A stretch of 64,000 nt of DNA, from positions 62,001-126,000 of the forward strand of contig DVDT01000086.1 in NCBI GenBank assembly GCA_015296085.1, given 5' to 3'. Made by a program: the position numbers and the translations under genes. Origin of the DNA: Trichormus sp. M33_DOE_039. Lineage in GTDB: Bacteria; Cyanobacteriota; Cyanobacteriia; Cyanobacteriales; Nostocaceae. Below the pieces are notes generated by a model. It saw only the letters and a program-made list of their open reading frames with translations. It did no database searches and was not told where the DNA came from. Each line of letters starts with the position of its first letter. Within the stretch, counting starts at the first letter, position 1. Positions 51,778 to 59,924 of this stretch are shown here, piece by piece.

Positions 51778-53448
51778 TTGCCAAACATAGATATACCTAG
51801 CCAATTTGATGTTTTAGTAGTCGGTGCTGGTGCAGCCGGACTTTACACAGCCTTGTGTCTGCCAAAATCGTTACGTGTCGGCTTGATTACAAAGGAAACT
51901 GTTTCTCTTTCTGCCAGTGATTGGGCGCAGGGCGGTATCGCTGCTGCGATCGCACCTGATGATTCTCCTATTCTTCATATTGAAGATACACTCAAAGCGG
52001 GGGCAGGATTATGTGATATTGATGCGGTAGAATTCCTCGCTCAACAAGCCCCTAGTTGTATTCAATCTCTAGTAGATTTGGGGGTTGCTTTTGACCGACA
52101 CAATCAAACTTTAGCTTTAACTTTAGAAGCCGCCCATTCTCGTCACCGAGTTCTCCACGCCGCCGACACCACTGGTAGAGAGGTGACAACTACTCTCACT
52201 GCCCAAGTATTACGCCGCCAAAATATTCTTGTCATTCAGCAGGCTTTGGCCTTAAGTCTATGGATAGAGCCTGAAAGTGGCCAATGTCAGGGAATTAGCT
52301 TGTTTTATCAAGGTGAAATTCGCCCAATCAAAGCTAGGGCTGTAGTGTTAGCTACGGGTGGGGGTGGCCAAGTATTTGCCCAAACTACCAACCCAGCAGT
52401 CAGTACAGGCGATGGCGTGGCGATCGCTTGGCGAGCAGGAGCAATCCTCCGCGATTTAGAGTTTGTGCAGTTTCACCCCACGGCTTTGACTAAACCTGGA
52501 CGCTTTTTGATTAGCGAAGCTGTGCGTGGAGAAGGCGCACACCTGATCGACAATGAAGGACGGCGGTTTGCTTTTGACTATGATCCTGCTGGTGAACTTG
52601 CACCTAGAGATATAGTTAGTAGAGCCATTTTTAGCCATCTACAACGTACCGCAGTTGATCCTGCCACCGCTCATGTGTGGTTAGATATGCGTCCCATTCC
52701 CCCTGAAAAAATTCGTCAACGTTTTCCCAACATTATTAATGTATGTCAGCGTTGGGGAATCGATGTCTTTCATGAACCAATCCCCGTCGCCCCAGCTGCT
52801 CACTACTGGATGGGTGGAATTGCTACTGATTTAATGAATCGGACTAATATTCCGGGATTATACGCAGTCGGAGAAACTGCTAGTACTGGTGTCCACGGGG
52901 CCAACCGTCTAGCCAGTAATTCTTTGTTGGAATGTATTATCTTTGGCGCGCAGTTGGCGCAAATCCAACTTTCCGATTGGGAAGAATCTAAATTGCCAGT
53001 ATCACCAGCCAGAGAATTTAATATTGATGTTGATGAATGGCAAAACCAACAAACACAGCTAGCTGCTATTCGAGAAAAATTACCCCGTCTAGTTTGGCAA
53101 AGTGCCGGTATTTGTCGAGAACAGTCAAGTTTGGCAAGTGCGATCGCTACAGTGGAATCGTGGCAGCAAGACTTCGCGGCTTTGCCCTTAAGTCGATTTT
53201 TACTAACTTTACAGTCTTACGAACCAGTTAAATTTCATTTTCCAGACGCTAATCAACAAGTTCGACTATGGGCAGAAACCAGTAATTTGCTAGATGTAGC
53301 TTATCTTATCCTCAAAAGTGCCGCCTTTAGAACTGAAAGTCGGGGTGGACACTATCGTCTAGACTACCCTCACCCTGATCCCCGATGGCAAACACATACC
53401 TTAGTTCATAAGTATCAATGGAATAAATCTCCGATTATGAAATCTTAA
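51778..53448 (+). CDS. nadB: L-aspartate oxidase NadB
   Basis: 556 residues. An FAD-binding fold (FDVLVVGAGAAGLYTALCL) at 10-30, SASDWAQGGIAAAI, GVAFDRHNQTLALTLEAAHS RHRVLHAADTTG, VVLATGGGGQVFAQTTNP, the FAD domain's second part GLYAVGETASTGVHGANRLA SNSLLE, and a C-terminal helical domain with PRLVWQSAGICREQ identify NadB rather than succinate dehydrogenase. It oxidises aspartate to iminoaspartate, the first step to quinolinate and NAD. There is no ATG before the conserved N-terminus, so the TTG at 51778 is the likely start. A dispersed repeat ends just before it. Confidence 0.95.
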   Translation: MPNIDIPSQFDVLVVGAGAAGLYTALCLPKSLRVGLITKETVSLSASDWAQGGIAAAIAPDDSPILHIEDTLKAGAGLCDIDAVEFLAQQAPSCIQSLVDLGVAFDRHNQTLALTLEAAHSRHRVLHAADTTGREVTTTLTAQVLRRQNILVIQQALALSLWIEPESGQCQGISLFYQGEIRPIKARAVVLATGGGGQVFAQTTNPAVSTGDGVAIAWRAGAILRDLEFVQFHPTALTKPGRFLISEAVRGEGAHLIDNEGRRFAFDYDPAGELAPRDIVSRAIFSHLQRTAVDPATAHVWLDMRPIPPEKIRQRFPNIINVCQRWGIDVFHEPIPVAPAAHYWMGGIATDLMNRTNIPGLYAVGETASTGVHGANRLASNSLLECIIFGAQLAQIQLSDWEESKLPVSPAREFNIDVDEWQNQQTQLAAIREKLPRLVWQSAGICREQSSLASAIATVESWQQDFAALPLSRFLLTLQSYEPVKFHFPDANQQVRLWAETSNLLDVAYLILKSAAFRTESRGGHYRLDYPHPDPRWQTHTLVHKYQWNKSPIMKS

Positions 53449-53580
53449 ATTTTGCTTAAGTATATTCAACTAAGTGTTTTCATTGCCTATACTCATTTTC
53501 ATTGAAGCAAGTATAAATACTAAGACTAATCTCTAACCGAGAAAAAATATTATTCTTGGTTTGTAGACAACAGCTTTATG

Positions 53581-53645
53581 CCACAAGAAATTATCTTGTG
53601 GAACTTCGCTCTGCCTGTATATCCTTTATTTTGTACAAAATAAAG
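53581..53645. terminator. Hairpin plus perfect 22-bp palindrome between convergent genes
   Basis: CCACAAGA-AATTA-TCTTGTGG (53581-53601) is a clean hairpin. At 53624-53645 a perfect 22-bp palindrome (CTTTATTTTGT and its complement) ends two bases before the stop codon of the minus-strand gene at 53648. The position between converging genes fits a bidirectional terminator. Confidence 0.6.
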
Positions 53646-53647
53646 AT

Positions 53648-53884
53648 TTAGCGAGTGCCACTACCATACTCGCTGTCTGGCCCTCCATAATTCGGCGGAA
53701 TATAGGTTTCTACCAAGCGTTCATCCTCTTGTTCAAGATAAGCCGTAGATTCACTAACAGGATACTTAAGAGCGTAACTTGGTAAAGATTGGAAAGCGGC
53801 TGTTGCATCAGCAACCTTTGGGATTACCAAAAAAGCACTGAGACACAACATCACAGCACTAAAAATTTGCAATTTTGTAGTCAT
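53648..53884 (-). CDS. Small secreted protein of unknown function
   Basis: 78 residues. A signal peptide (MTTKLQIFSAVMLCLSAFLV IPKVADA) is followed by about 50 residues rich in Tyr, Ser and Pro: SLPSYALKYPVSESTAYLEQ, EDERLVETYIPPNYGGPDSE, YGSGTR. I do not recognise a family. The short mature part with YIPPNYGGPDS resembles other cyanobacterial small secreted proteins. The start is the ATG at 53882-53884. A 983-bp non-coding region lies upstream. Confidence 0.7.
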   Translation of the reverse strand: MTTKLQIFSAVMLCLSAFLVIPKVADATAAFQSLPSYALKYPVSESTAYLEQEDERLVETYIPPNYGGPDSEYGSGTR

Positions 53885-54867
53885 AGCTTCTAGTAAACGG
53901 ATGACAATTTCTGATTTATCGAGCGTGTTTTGTTAAATACAGCAGAGTGAATTACTTCTCAAGCCCTCTCCAGATGGCATTTAATTTTCCAAAAAGTTTT
54001 TTTGGGTTTATGTTCTCGATTAACTAACTACCACTTAACTGACAAGTATGTATTTATAAGGACAATCCGAAGTACGGAGTTTTGCCTTCATTAAACCTTG
54101 TTACTTAAGGAATATAGCTGAAAATCAGTCATTAACATCCATCTGAGGTTAGAAGTAATTCTAGACCTAAATTTATATATGTTCATTAATTACCACAGAA
54201 TAATTATATCTATCATACATTTTTAATAAAAACTTAAGATAGGCGTGTGTAAATACTCACTAAATTCAGTACTTGTTATGTATTAATACTGAGATATTTT
54301 GAACTACTGATAGTGTTTTCTTGTAAAAAGAGGCAAATCCCGGATCGTAACATTGCCGTTTCGTTTATTTTTAATGAATTTTTTGATAAAAATTACCAAA
54401 AATTAAAATTTCCATGAGTTAACCACTCAGAGGAATTCAAAGACCCTGTCGGTAGGTTTAAACCTGTATATTTCTTCAGAAAATAAAGAGACCCCAGTCT
54501 CAACAGACAATCTTGGCGCGTAAGTCCTGCCCCTGAAGACAATGCCCCAAGGGTTGCTCAACTTGATTAAACTGCCGTGGGCTTGACTACCTCATATTCG
54601 GCCAGCTTCTGCCACTATTCTCTTTTCCCTGTTCTCTACCCGAAGGGCTGGTCAGTATCTGTTACCTCAATACGGTTCGGATAAGCTCCTTGAGGCAGGG
54701 GAGGAAAGAGGGTTATTTTCAGAATTCTTCTCTTCCCCGAAGTTTGCTTGGAGGGAAACCCTCCTGGCAACTTCTCTTCCTGCTTCTCTTCTCCCCTTCC
54801 TCCCCGCCTACCTTAACCAAGAAATTCTTTAACCGAAAGGTATTGTCTGTTACCTTGAAAACACACC
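53885..54867. other. 983-bp intergenic region
   Basis: There is no gene I would call. 53885-54430 is AT-rich without strong structure. A hairpin GAGAC-ccca-GTCTC (54488-54501) precedes the possible structured RNA (54521-54710). After it come a hairpin GGAGGG-AAA-CCCTCC (54750-54764) and CT-rich runs. An open frame at 54690-54905 is low-complexity and rejected. Confidence 0.5.
54521..54710 (+). ncRNA. Possible structured RNA with a 6S RNA-like rod fold
   Basis: By hand, TCCT-g-CCCCTG (54525-54535) pairs with CAGGGGAGGA (54696-54705). Next in, CCAAGG...GCT pairs with AGC-CCTTG. An unpaired middle of about 35 and 25 nt follows, then ATATT-c-GGCCAGC pairs with GCTGGTCAGTAT to close a loop of about 40 nt. 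A length near 185 nt, a closing stem, a large central bubble and a terminal stem are the 6S RNA layout. The strand is not certain: the plus strand has a -10-like GACAAT at 54506 and a T-rich tail after 54712. It could also be a dispersed repeat. Confidence 0.35.
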
Positions 54868-57066
54868 CTAGAAGAATTCATAGCAGTTTTTGCCAAGGTT
54901 CTTAGCACGATACATTGCAACATCAGCTTGTTTGATTAGGGTATCAGCATCTTGACCAGCGTGAGGGTAAATAGTGATACCAATACTAGCTGAGACCTTA
55001 GTAGTATATCCACTTAAAACAATTGGTTCGGTAATACTAGCTAAAATTTTCTCAGCAACTTTAGCTGCTGCTTGCTGATGAGGTATCGCCCGTAAAAGCA
55101 CTGTAAATTCATCTCCACCCAAGCGAGCAACTGTATCACTAGCACGTAAAGAATTGCTCAATCGCTGACCGATAATTACTAACAGGCGATCGCCCATCTC
55201 ATGGCCTAATGTATCGTTAACTTGCTTAAACCCATCCAAATCAATAAAAAATACCCCTAACAATAAGTGATTATCATGCGCCCAGTTGATTGATTCTTGC
55301 AGCTGTTCGGCGAAGAATTTACGATTAGGTAGTCCGGTGAGAGAATCATGATAGGCCAGATAACGTAATCGGTCTTCTTTAAGTTTTAATTCATGATTAG
55401 AGCGAAATAACTCGGCTGCTGTGCGCCTAAGTTCATCTTCCATCAACTTGCGTTGTGTAATATCTCGAATCACCCCCACTAGATAGAAATTTCCCGCTGC
55501 ATCTTTGTGGAGCGATCGCTTCGTCGCAATTAAGTGCGTTTTCCCATAAGCATCAGTAAATTCTTCTTCATTTTCTTGGGGATGCTGTGTCCACAAAACT
55601 AACTCATCCTGCTGTCGGAAGACATCAACCTCATGTTGTGGGAAAAAATCAACATCAGATTTGTCAATTAGCACTGTATCAGGATAGCCAATCAATTGAC
55701 AGTAAGCCTGATTTAATACAATCCACTGACGTTGCTCATTCTTGACAAAAATCGGATCAGCAATTGTATTAATAATTTGCTGCAAAAATTCCTTAGAGCG
55801 TTTTAACTCTTCCTGCATATAAGCCAAATGATAAGTAATCCAAGTTACCGCTCCACTAAATGTCAATAGTGGTGGAATCAGTGGTATCCACCAACCAGAC
55901 AAAAAAGCCAGATATGCACTTAAGACCAGCAGCAAACAAGAAAATATCACAGTTAAGATACTGGGAAGAGGTCGTCTGATCCGCCATGTGGTTGCAGCCC
56001 CAATATACGACCAAGCAAAAATCCACAAATGTTCCCAAAAATCTGGCCAGGCTTTTAATAGTGGTCTTCCATCTAAAGCAGCCGAGATTAACTGATCCAC
56101 AAAATAGGCTTGTAAGACTATACCCGGTATGGGTTCTGCCCCTGCCATTAGCCGACTAGAATAGGGAATAAATACACCTTCTTTGATACTAGAGGCAGTA
56201 GAGCCAATTAAAACGATCCGATCCTTAATCAAGCTAGTCGGAACTTTATCGGCTAAAACTTCTGCCATCGTCACTTGGTGATAACCACAATTATTTTCTG
56301 TAGCATTGTCACACTTAGGCTTGGGAAAATTTGACAAAATTTGATACCCTTTGGCATCTGCTGCCACGTAAGCCCCATCATTACCTTGAAAGCGAGTAAA
56401 TACAGCTTTACCCAACTGTAAATACTGAGGATTACTAGCTGCCCCTTTAGGGACAATACCTTCGGATGTTAAATACAATAAAGCTAGTTTTAGGGCAAAG
56501 CTTTCGTGTGCTTGATTACCAATATGCCAATACAACAAACTACGCCGGACTTTGCCATCAGGATCGTACAGTATGTTATTAAAGCCTACTTGTTGGCGAT
56601 TTAATTGTGGTGGTGCTAAAACTCTCTGTTTCCCTTCAGGTGCTAGAAGTTCTACACCAACCAAATTAGGCATTGATTGATAAGCATTCACTAGCTCTGT
56701 ATAACCATATTTGATCGGCACATCCCGATAGATATCTAGACCAATAGCACGCGGTTGATGAGCTTGTAGTTTTTGCAATAATTCAGCAATCACACCATCT
56801 GCGATCGGGAATCCTTGGCGTAAAGAAGCCTCATCAATGGCTACAATCGTAATTCGATGATTGGGCGTTTCACTTGGTCTTAAGTGAAAAAACTGGTCTA
56901 AAATCGTCAACTCTAAGGATTGCAATAAACCTAAATAACGTAGAACTAAGACTAAAAATACGACACTAAAGGTGATTATTAATTCTCTGTGTCCTTTACT
57001 AAAAGATGATTTCAGTCCTAAAATTAATTTCACGAGATGCTTACTGAGTTGCTGACCCATTCCCAT
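54868..57066 (-). CDS. CHASE2-PAS-GGDEF diguanylate cyclase
   Basis: 732 residues. After one membrane helix (LIITFSVVFLVLVLRYLGLL) a CHASE2 sensor domain (about 50-330, ITIVAIDEASLRQGFPIADG, PRAIGLDIYRDVP) lies outside the membrane, followed by about three helices (340-420). A PAS domain spans about 430-550 (IINTIADPIFVKNEQRQWIV). The GGDEF domain (about 570-730) has FFIDLDGFKQVNDTLGH, the active site ARLGGDEFTVLL and ADVAMYRAKNLGKN. An RxxD inhibitory site (RASD) lies five residues before GGDEF. It should make cyclic di-GMP in response to an external signal. The start is the ATG at 57064-57066. Confidence 0.93.
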   Translation of the reverse strand: MGMGQQLSKHLVKLILGLKSSFSKGHRELIITFSVVFLVLVLRYLGLLQSLELTILDQFFHLRPSETPNHRITIVAIDEASLRQGFPIADGVIAELLQKLQAHQPRAIGLDIYRDVPIKYGYTELVNAYQSMPNLVGVELLAPEGKQRVLAPPQLNRQQVGFNNILYDPDGKVRRSLLYWHIGNQAHESFALKLALLYLTSEGIVPKGAASNPQYLQLGKAVFTRFQGNDGAYVAADAKGYQILSNFPKPKCDNATENNCGYHQVTMAEVLADKVPTSLIKDRIVLIGSTASSIKEGVFIPYSSRLMAGAEPIPGIVLQAYFVDQLISAALDGRPLLKAWPDFWEHLWIFAWSYIGAATTWRIRRPLPSILTVIFSCLLLVLSAYLAFLSGWWIPLIPPLLTFSGAVTWITYHLAYMQEELKRSKEFLQQIINTIADPIFVKNEQRQWIVLNQAYCQLIGYPDTVLIDKSDVDFFPQHEVDVFRQQDELVLWTQHPQENEEEFTDAYGKTHLIATKRSLHKDAAGNFYLVGVIRDITQRKLMEDELRRTAAELFRSNHELKLKEDRLRYLAYHDSLTGLPNRKFFAEQLQESINWAHDNHLLLGVFFIDLDGFKQVNDTLGHEMGDRLLVIIGQRLSNSLRASDTVARLGGDEFTVLLRAIPHQQAAAKVAEKILASITEPIVLSGYTTKVSASIGITIYPHAGQDADTLIKQADVAMYRAKNLGKNCYEFF

Positions 57067-57199
57067 GACCTGCTGGACAGAAAAATGATAATAGAGCGTT
57101 GCAAATTATTAAACAATTCTTAAAAGAATGTTTTGATGATTTTTTTATACACTATTTTCACTACTAGACACATTTAAAACATGAAAATTGTGACAATTC

Positions 57200-57232
57200 A
57201 GAACCCCGACTCCTTTCGGCAATCGGGGTTCT
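57200..57232 (-). terminator. Hairpin downstream of the VKOR gene
   Basis: AGAACCCCGA (57200-57209) and TCGGGGTTCT (57223-57232) form a perfect 10-bp stem with a 13-nt loop, 38 nt beyond the stop of the VKOR gene and upstream of the CHASE2 gene. It is likely the terminator that separates the two. Confidence 0.65.
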
Positions 57233-57269
57233 TGGCTTTTGCGAATAATTTAGCTTGAGGATGACTGTT

Positions 57270-58253
57270 TTATCTAAAGTATTTGAAGTTAGTTGGCCCT
57301 GTGTAACCTGTAACCTTAGCTAATTCTGAGAGGCTTTGAACTCCACTGTAGCTTTTACCATTGATAATCCAAGTCGGGTAGCCTGTAATTTGTGCAGCTT
57401 GACACAAGTCTGGTTTTCCCTTGGGACTATCTGGGGCGCACTCTGTCTTGATACTGTCATCAATGATTTGATAAGCTTCTTTGCCAAACAGTAATTTCTG
57501 TTCATGACAATGAGGACACCAGTAGGCTACATATTCTTTCGCACCTACCTTAACTAAATGGCGTGCTAAGGAAATTTCTGCTTCACCAGAGGTCGTATTG
57601 ACTTCCCAGCCGAACTCAGGGTTAGGATCTTTAGTAGGAACAAAGGGTGGTAGTCTGCCAGCCGGGATTTCCTGGACGGGTGGTTTTTCGGAGACGTTGA
57701 CATCCTTATATATGTACAAAGTGCCGATAAGCGTCACCATCCCCACAATAATGGCAGTAAAGAAGATTTGCCCAATGTCTTCCCAAGAACGACCAATAAC
57801 AGTCAGTACCAACATACTGAGAGCAAACAAAGCCGAGGTAATGCAGTAAGGACAAAGGGCTTTCAGGTTAAATGCTAGTACATACATTAAGTAGCCACTG
57901 AAAATAGACATGGCGATCGCGCCGATCAATAGCAGCCACCACGTCAAGTTTTCTAGTTGCTTACGGGTATTATTTTCTCCTTTCCAGACCACGGGTGCTA
58001 AAGCGAAAACCAACATCCCGACATAGGCCAATAACCCAAATAAGGCCAGTGGTTGTCCTAAAACTGTTGCCCAAGGACTAGCAAGTACATCATTACAACC
58101 CTTAACACCAGCTTGGGCTACACAAGCAGCACTACCTCCAGTCAACTTTTCAAAAGTTAAATAGCCAGTATTCAAAGCACCAAGTCCAGCGATCGCGGCA
58201 ATTATTACGCGCGACCACTGGTGAATCCAGGGAGTAGAACGGCGGCGAATCAT
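57270..58253 (-). CDS. Vitamin K epoxide reductase-thioredoxin fusion protein
   Basis: 327 residues. The VKOR domain (about 10-165) has four or five membrane helices, a loop cysteine pair in CVAQAGVKGC and the active CPYC in LKALCPYCITSALFAL. After a linker (PPVQEIPAGRLPPFVPTKD) comes a periplasmic thioredoxin-like domain with YWCPHCHEQKLLFG, plus CAPDSPKGKPDLC and TGYPTWIINGKSYSG (cis-Pro). Such fusions form disulfides in secreted proteins, using quinone as electron acceptor; cyanobacterial homologues have been shown to do this. It may help fold PSII and other lumenal proteins. The start is the ATG at 58251-58253. Confidence 0.93.
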   Translation of the reverse strand: MIRRRSTPWIHQWSRVIIAAIAGLGALNTGYLTFEKLTGGSAACVAQAGVKGCNDVLASPWATVLGQPLALFGLLAYVGMLVFALAPVVWKGENNTRKQLENLTWWLLLIGAIAMSIFSGYLMYVLAFNLKALCPYCITSALFALSMLVLTVIGRSWEDIGQIFFTAIIVGMVTLIGTLYIYKDVNVSEKPPVQEIPAGRLPPFVPTKDPNPEFGWEVNTTSGEAEISLARHLVKVGAKEYVAYWCPHCHEQKLLFGKEAYQIIDDSIKTECAPDSPKGKPDLCQAAQITGYPTWIINGKSYSGVQSLSELAKVTGYTGPTNFKYFR

Positions 58254-58255
58254 AG

Positions 58256-58320
58256 AAGTGGGGAATGGGGAATAGGGAATGGGGAATAAAAAGTAAAAAG
58301 ATACTTGTCTTCTGCTTTTT
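58256..58320. repeat. G-rich dispersed repeat between VKOR and btpA genes
   Basis: GTGGGGAATGGGGAATAGGG and a second GAATGGGGAAT occupy the short gap, followed by AAAAAGTAAAAAG. This is the same unit type as at 20606-20630. Confidence 0.6.
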
Positions 58321-58342
58321 GCCTTTTACTTTTTACTTGCTT

Positions 58343-59311
58343 TTAAGAATGTAACTTTACTTGTTTAGCTGATTTGCTCTCAGCTTTGGAGTTCCAAGTT
58401 CGACGAGCAGCTTCTACAAATTGACTGACGCGAATGGGGTCAATTGGTTGCTCAATCCGACCTTGGCGTTTTAAGGAGCTAGAAACAATTACACCATTGG
58501 CGGCCTGCAATAGTGTAGCAATATTTTCCCAGTTCGCTCCACTACCAATAAATACTGGTGTACCATTGGCTGCTCCACAGGCTAGTTCCAAGTCTTCTTG
58601 GTTCGGGGGACTACCCGTCGCCCAACCAGATAAAATCACTGCATCTGCTAAACCCCGTTCAATAGTGTCTTTGACAGCAACAGTGAGATTAGGCGAACTG
58701 AGGGGACGGGCGTGTTTGACCAATACATCAGCCAGAATTTTGACATCAGAGCCTAATTCTCGGCGATAACGGAGTAATTGATGGGCTTCTCCCTCAATTA
58801 ATCCTTGGTCGGTAGCCATTACCCCTGTCAACACATTCACACGGATAAATTGCGCTCCCACACAAGAGGCGATCGCCATTGCACTATGACCATCGTTTCG
58901 CAAGACGTTGATACCTACAGGTAACGTTACCAAGTTCTGAATTCGTTGCACTACCACAGTCATGGCACTTACCACCGCGGGATCAACATGGTTTTTTGTG
59001 AACGGCGCATCGAAAAAATTTTCGACAATAATACCGTCCACTCCGCCACTAGCTAGAGCAGTTGCTTCTTGTTCAGCGCGGTCAATCACTGCTCTGAGGC
59101 TACCTCCCCAACGGGCTGAAGTAGGGAGGGGTAGCAGGTGTACCACGCCAATAATTGGTGTTCGAGTTTTAAATAGCTGATCTAAGTCCACGTCTTTTAC
59201 TATTGTGAGGAAACGGGGCGGCAATCCAATTTTGGATTTTGCGGAAAGTCTGAGCGGAGGTTGCCTCCGAAAGAAGTTTCCAAGACGGATTTTAAATTTT
59301 AGATTCTTCAA
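58343..59311 (-). CDS. btpA: BtpA family protein (photosystem I biogenesis), start uncertain
   Basis: Up to 322 residues. The core from about residue 42 (DLDQLFKTRTPIIGVVHLLP LPTSARWGG) is the BtpA/SgcQ family TIM barrel: AEQEATALASGGVDGIIVEN, FDAPF, PVGINVLRNDG, FIRVNVLTGVMATDQGLIEG, DVKILADVLVKHA and FIGSGANWENIATLLQAANG VIVSS. In Synechocystis BtpA is needed for stable photosystem I. The first 38 residues (KNLKFKIRLGNFFRRQPPLR) are encoded by dispersed-repeat DNA. A GTG at 59189-59191 (VDLDQLF) is a likely older start. It follows the same strand as the VKOR and CHASE2 genes. Confidence 0.85.
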   Translation of the reverse strand: MKNLKFKIRLGNFFRRQPPLRLSAKSKIGLPPRFLTIVKDVDLDQLFKTRTPIIGVVHLLPLPTSARWGGSLRAVIDRAEQEATALASGGVDGIIVENFFDAPFTKNHVDPAVVSAMTVVVQRIQNLVTLPVGINVLRNDGHSAMAIASCVGAQFIRVNVLTGVMATDQGLIEGEAHQLLRYRRELGSDVKILADVLVKHARPLSSPNLTVAVKDTIERGLADAVILSGWATGSPPNQEDLELACGAANGTPVFIGSGANWENIATLLQAANGVIVSSSLKRQGRIEQPIDPIRVSQFVEAARRTWNSKAESKSAKQVKLHS

Positions 59312-59924
59312 TCCAAAATCTAAAATTCCTAGTCTCCAACCCTATTAGCATTAAATTTGTTTTATTTTGGTTGTTTTGCTGCCTCCATCCGAAGGCAGAA
59401 TTTAGGGTAAAACTTACCATAAGATATGTTAAGATAAAACTTGGCTACAAGAGGAGTTTGCCACTCACAACACGCAAGGCAGCTTCCCTCTGTTTAGGTA
59501 TTTCGCCAGCGTATCGTCGTAGGCCAAGCCTGAGCGTTAGGGTAGCATTACTGCTTCATGGGGCGTAGTCGCAAGTGCGATTTCCCTGAGGGTAGCGACT
59601 TCTCATAACCAGCCTTTGGGCGGCTTCCCGATGGGTAAATTAACAACGCACACGCTGCGGTAATGTAAAATACCAACAGGCGATTTGTTAAAAAAGATTA
59701 CAAGTGTCAAATGTACCCAAAGACACTCAATTTTACCCTGGGAAACAAACTAATAAAAACATCATAACATGACCTGAATACAACTACGGTCATAGGTTTG
59801 AAGCAGTTACGGTCAGTGGAAACACGCCATAAAAAATAATGTAACTGTTAGGGTGCGAACCACGAACAACGAAATCATGTTGTTTGTGTTTGACAACAAG
59901 CAAAAACCAAAATTTTTTCAAAAT
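59312..59924. repeat. Non-coding gap with repeat fragments upstream of rimO
   Basis: It has no gene. At about 59475-59635 it contains several small-repeat pieces (GGCGTAGTCGCAAGTGCGAT, GGGCGGCTTCCCGATGGG). Nearer to rimO, TACGGTCA occurs twice in direct orientation at 59785-59792 and 59808-59815. An in-frame GTG at 59853 could start rimO earlier but gives an unconserved N-terminus. Confidence 0.55.

Noticed and set aside
54640-54700. Group II intron domain V-like piece (CAATACGGTTC)
   Set aside because: The opposite strand of the expected hairpin (GAGCCGTAT...) is missing, and no intron-encoded protein is present. The bases pair better in the rod-shaped fold.
54690-54905. 71-codon plus-strand open frame before the CHASE2 gene
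   Set aside because: Low-complexity Ser/Pro/Leu frame from CT-rich DNA that overlaps the end of the CHASE2 gene on the other strand.
59475-59640. tRNA-like or structured RNA in the gap before rimO
   Set aside because: No cloverleaf, no TTCGA-type T-loop in place; the pieces match small dispersed repeats.
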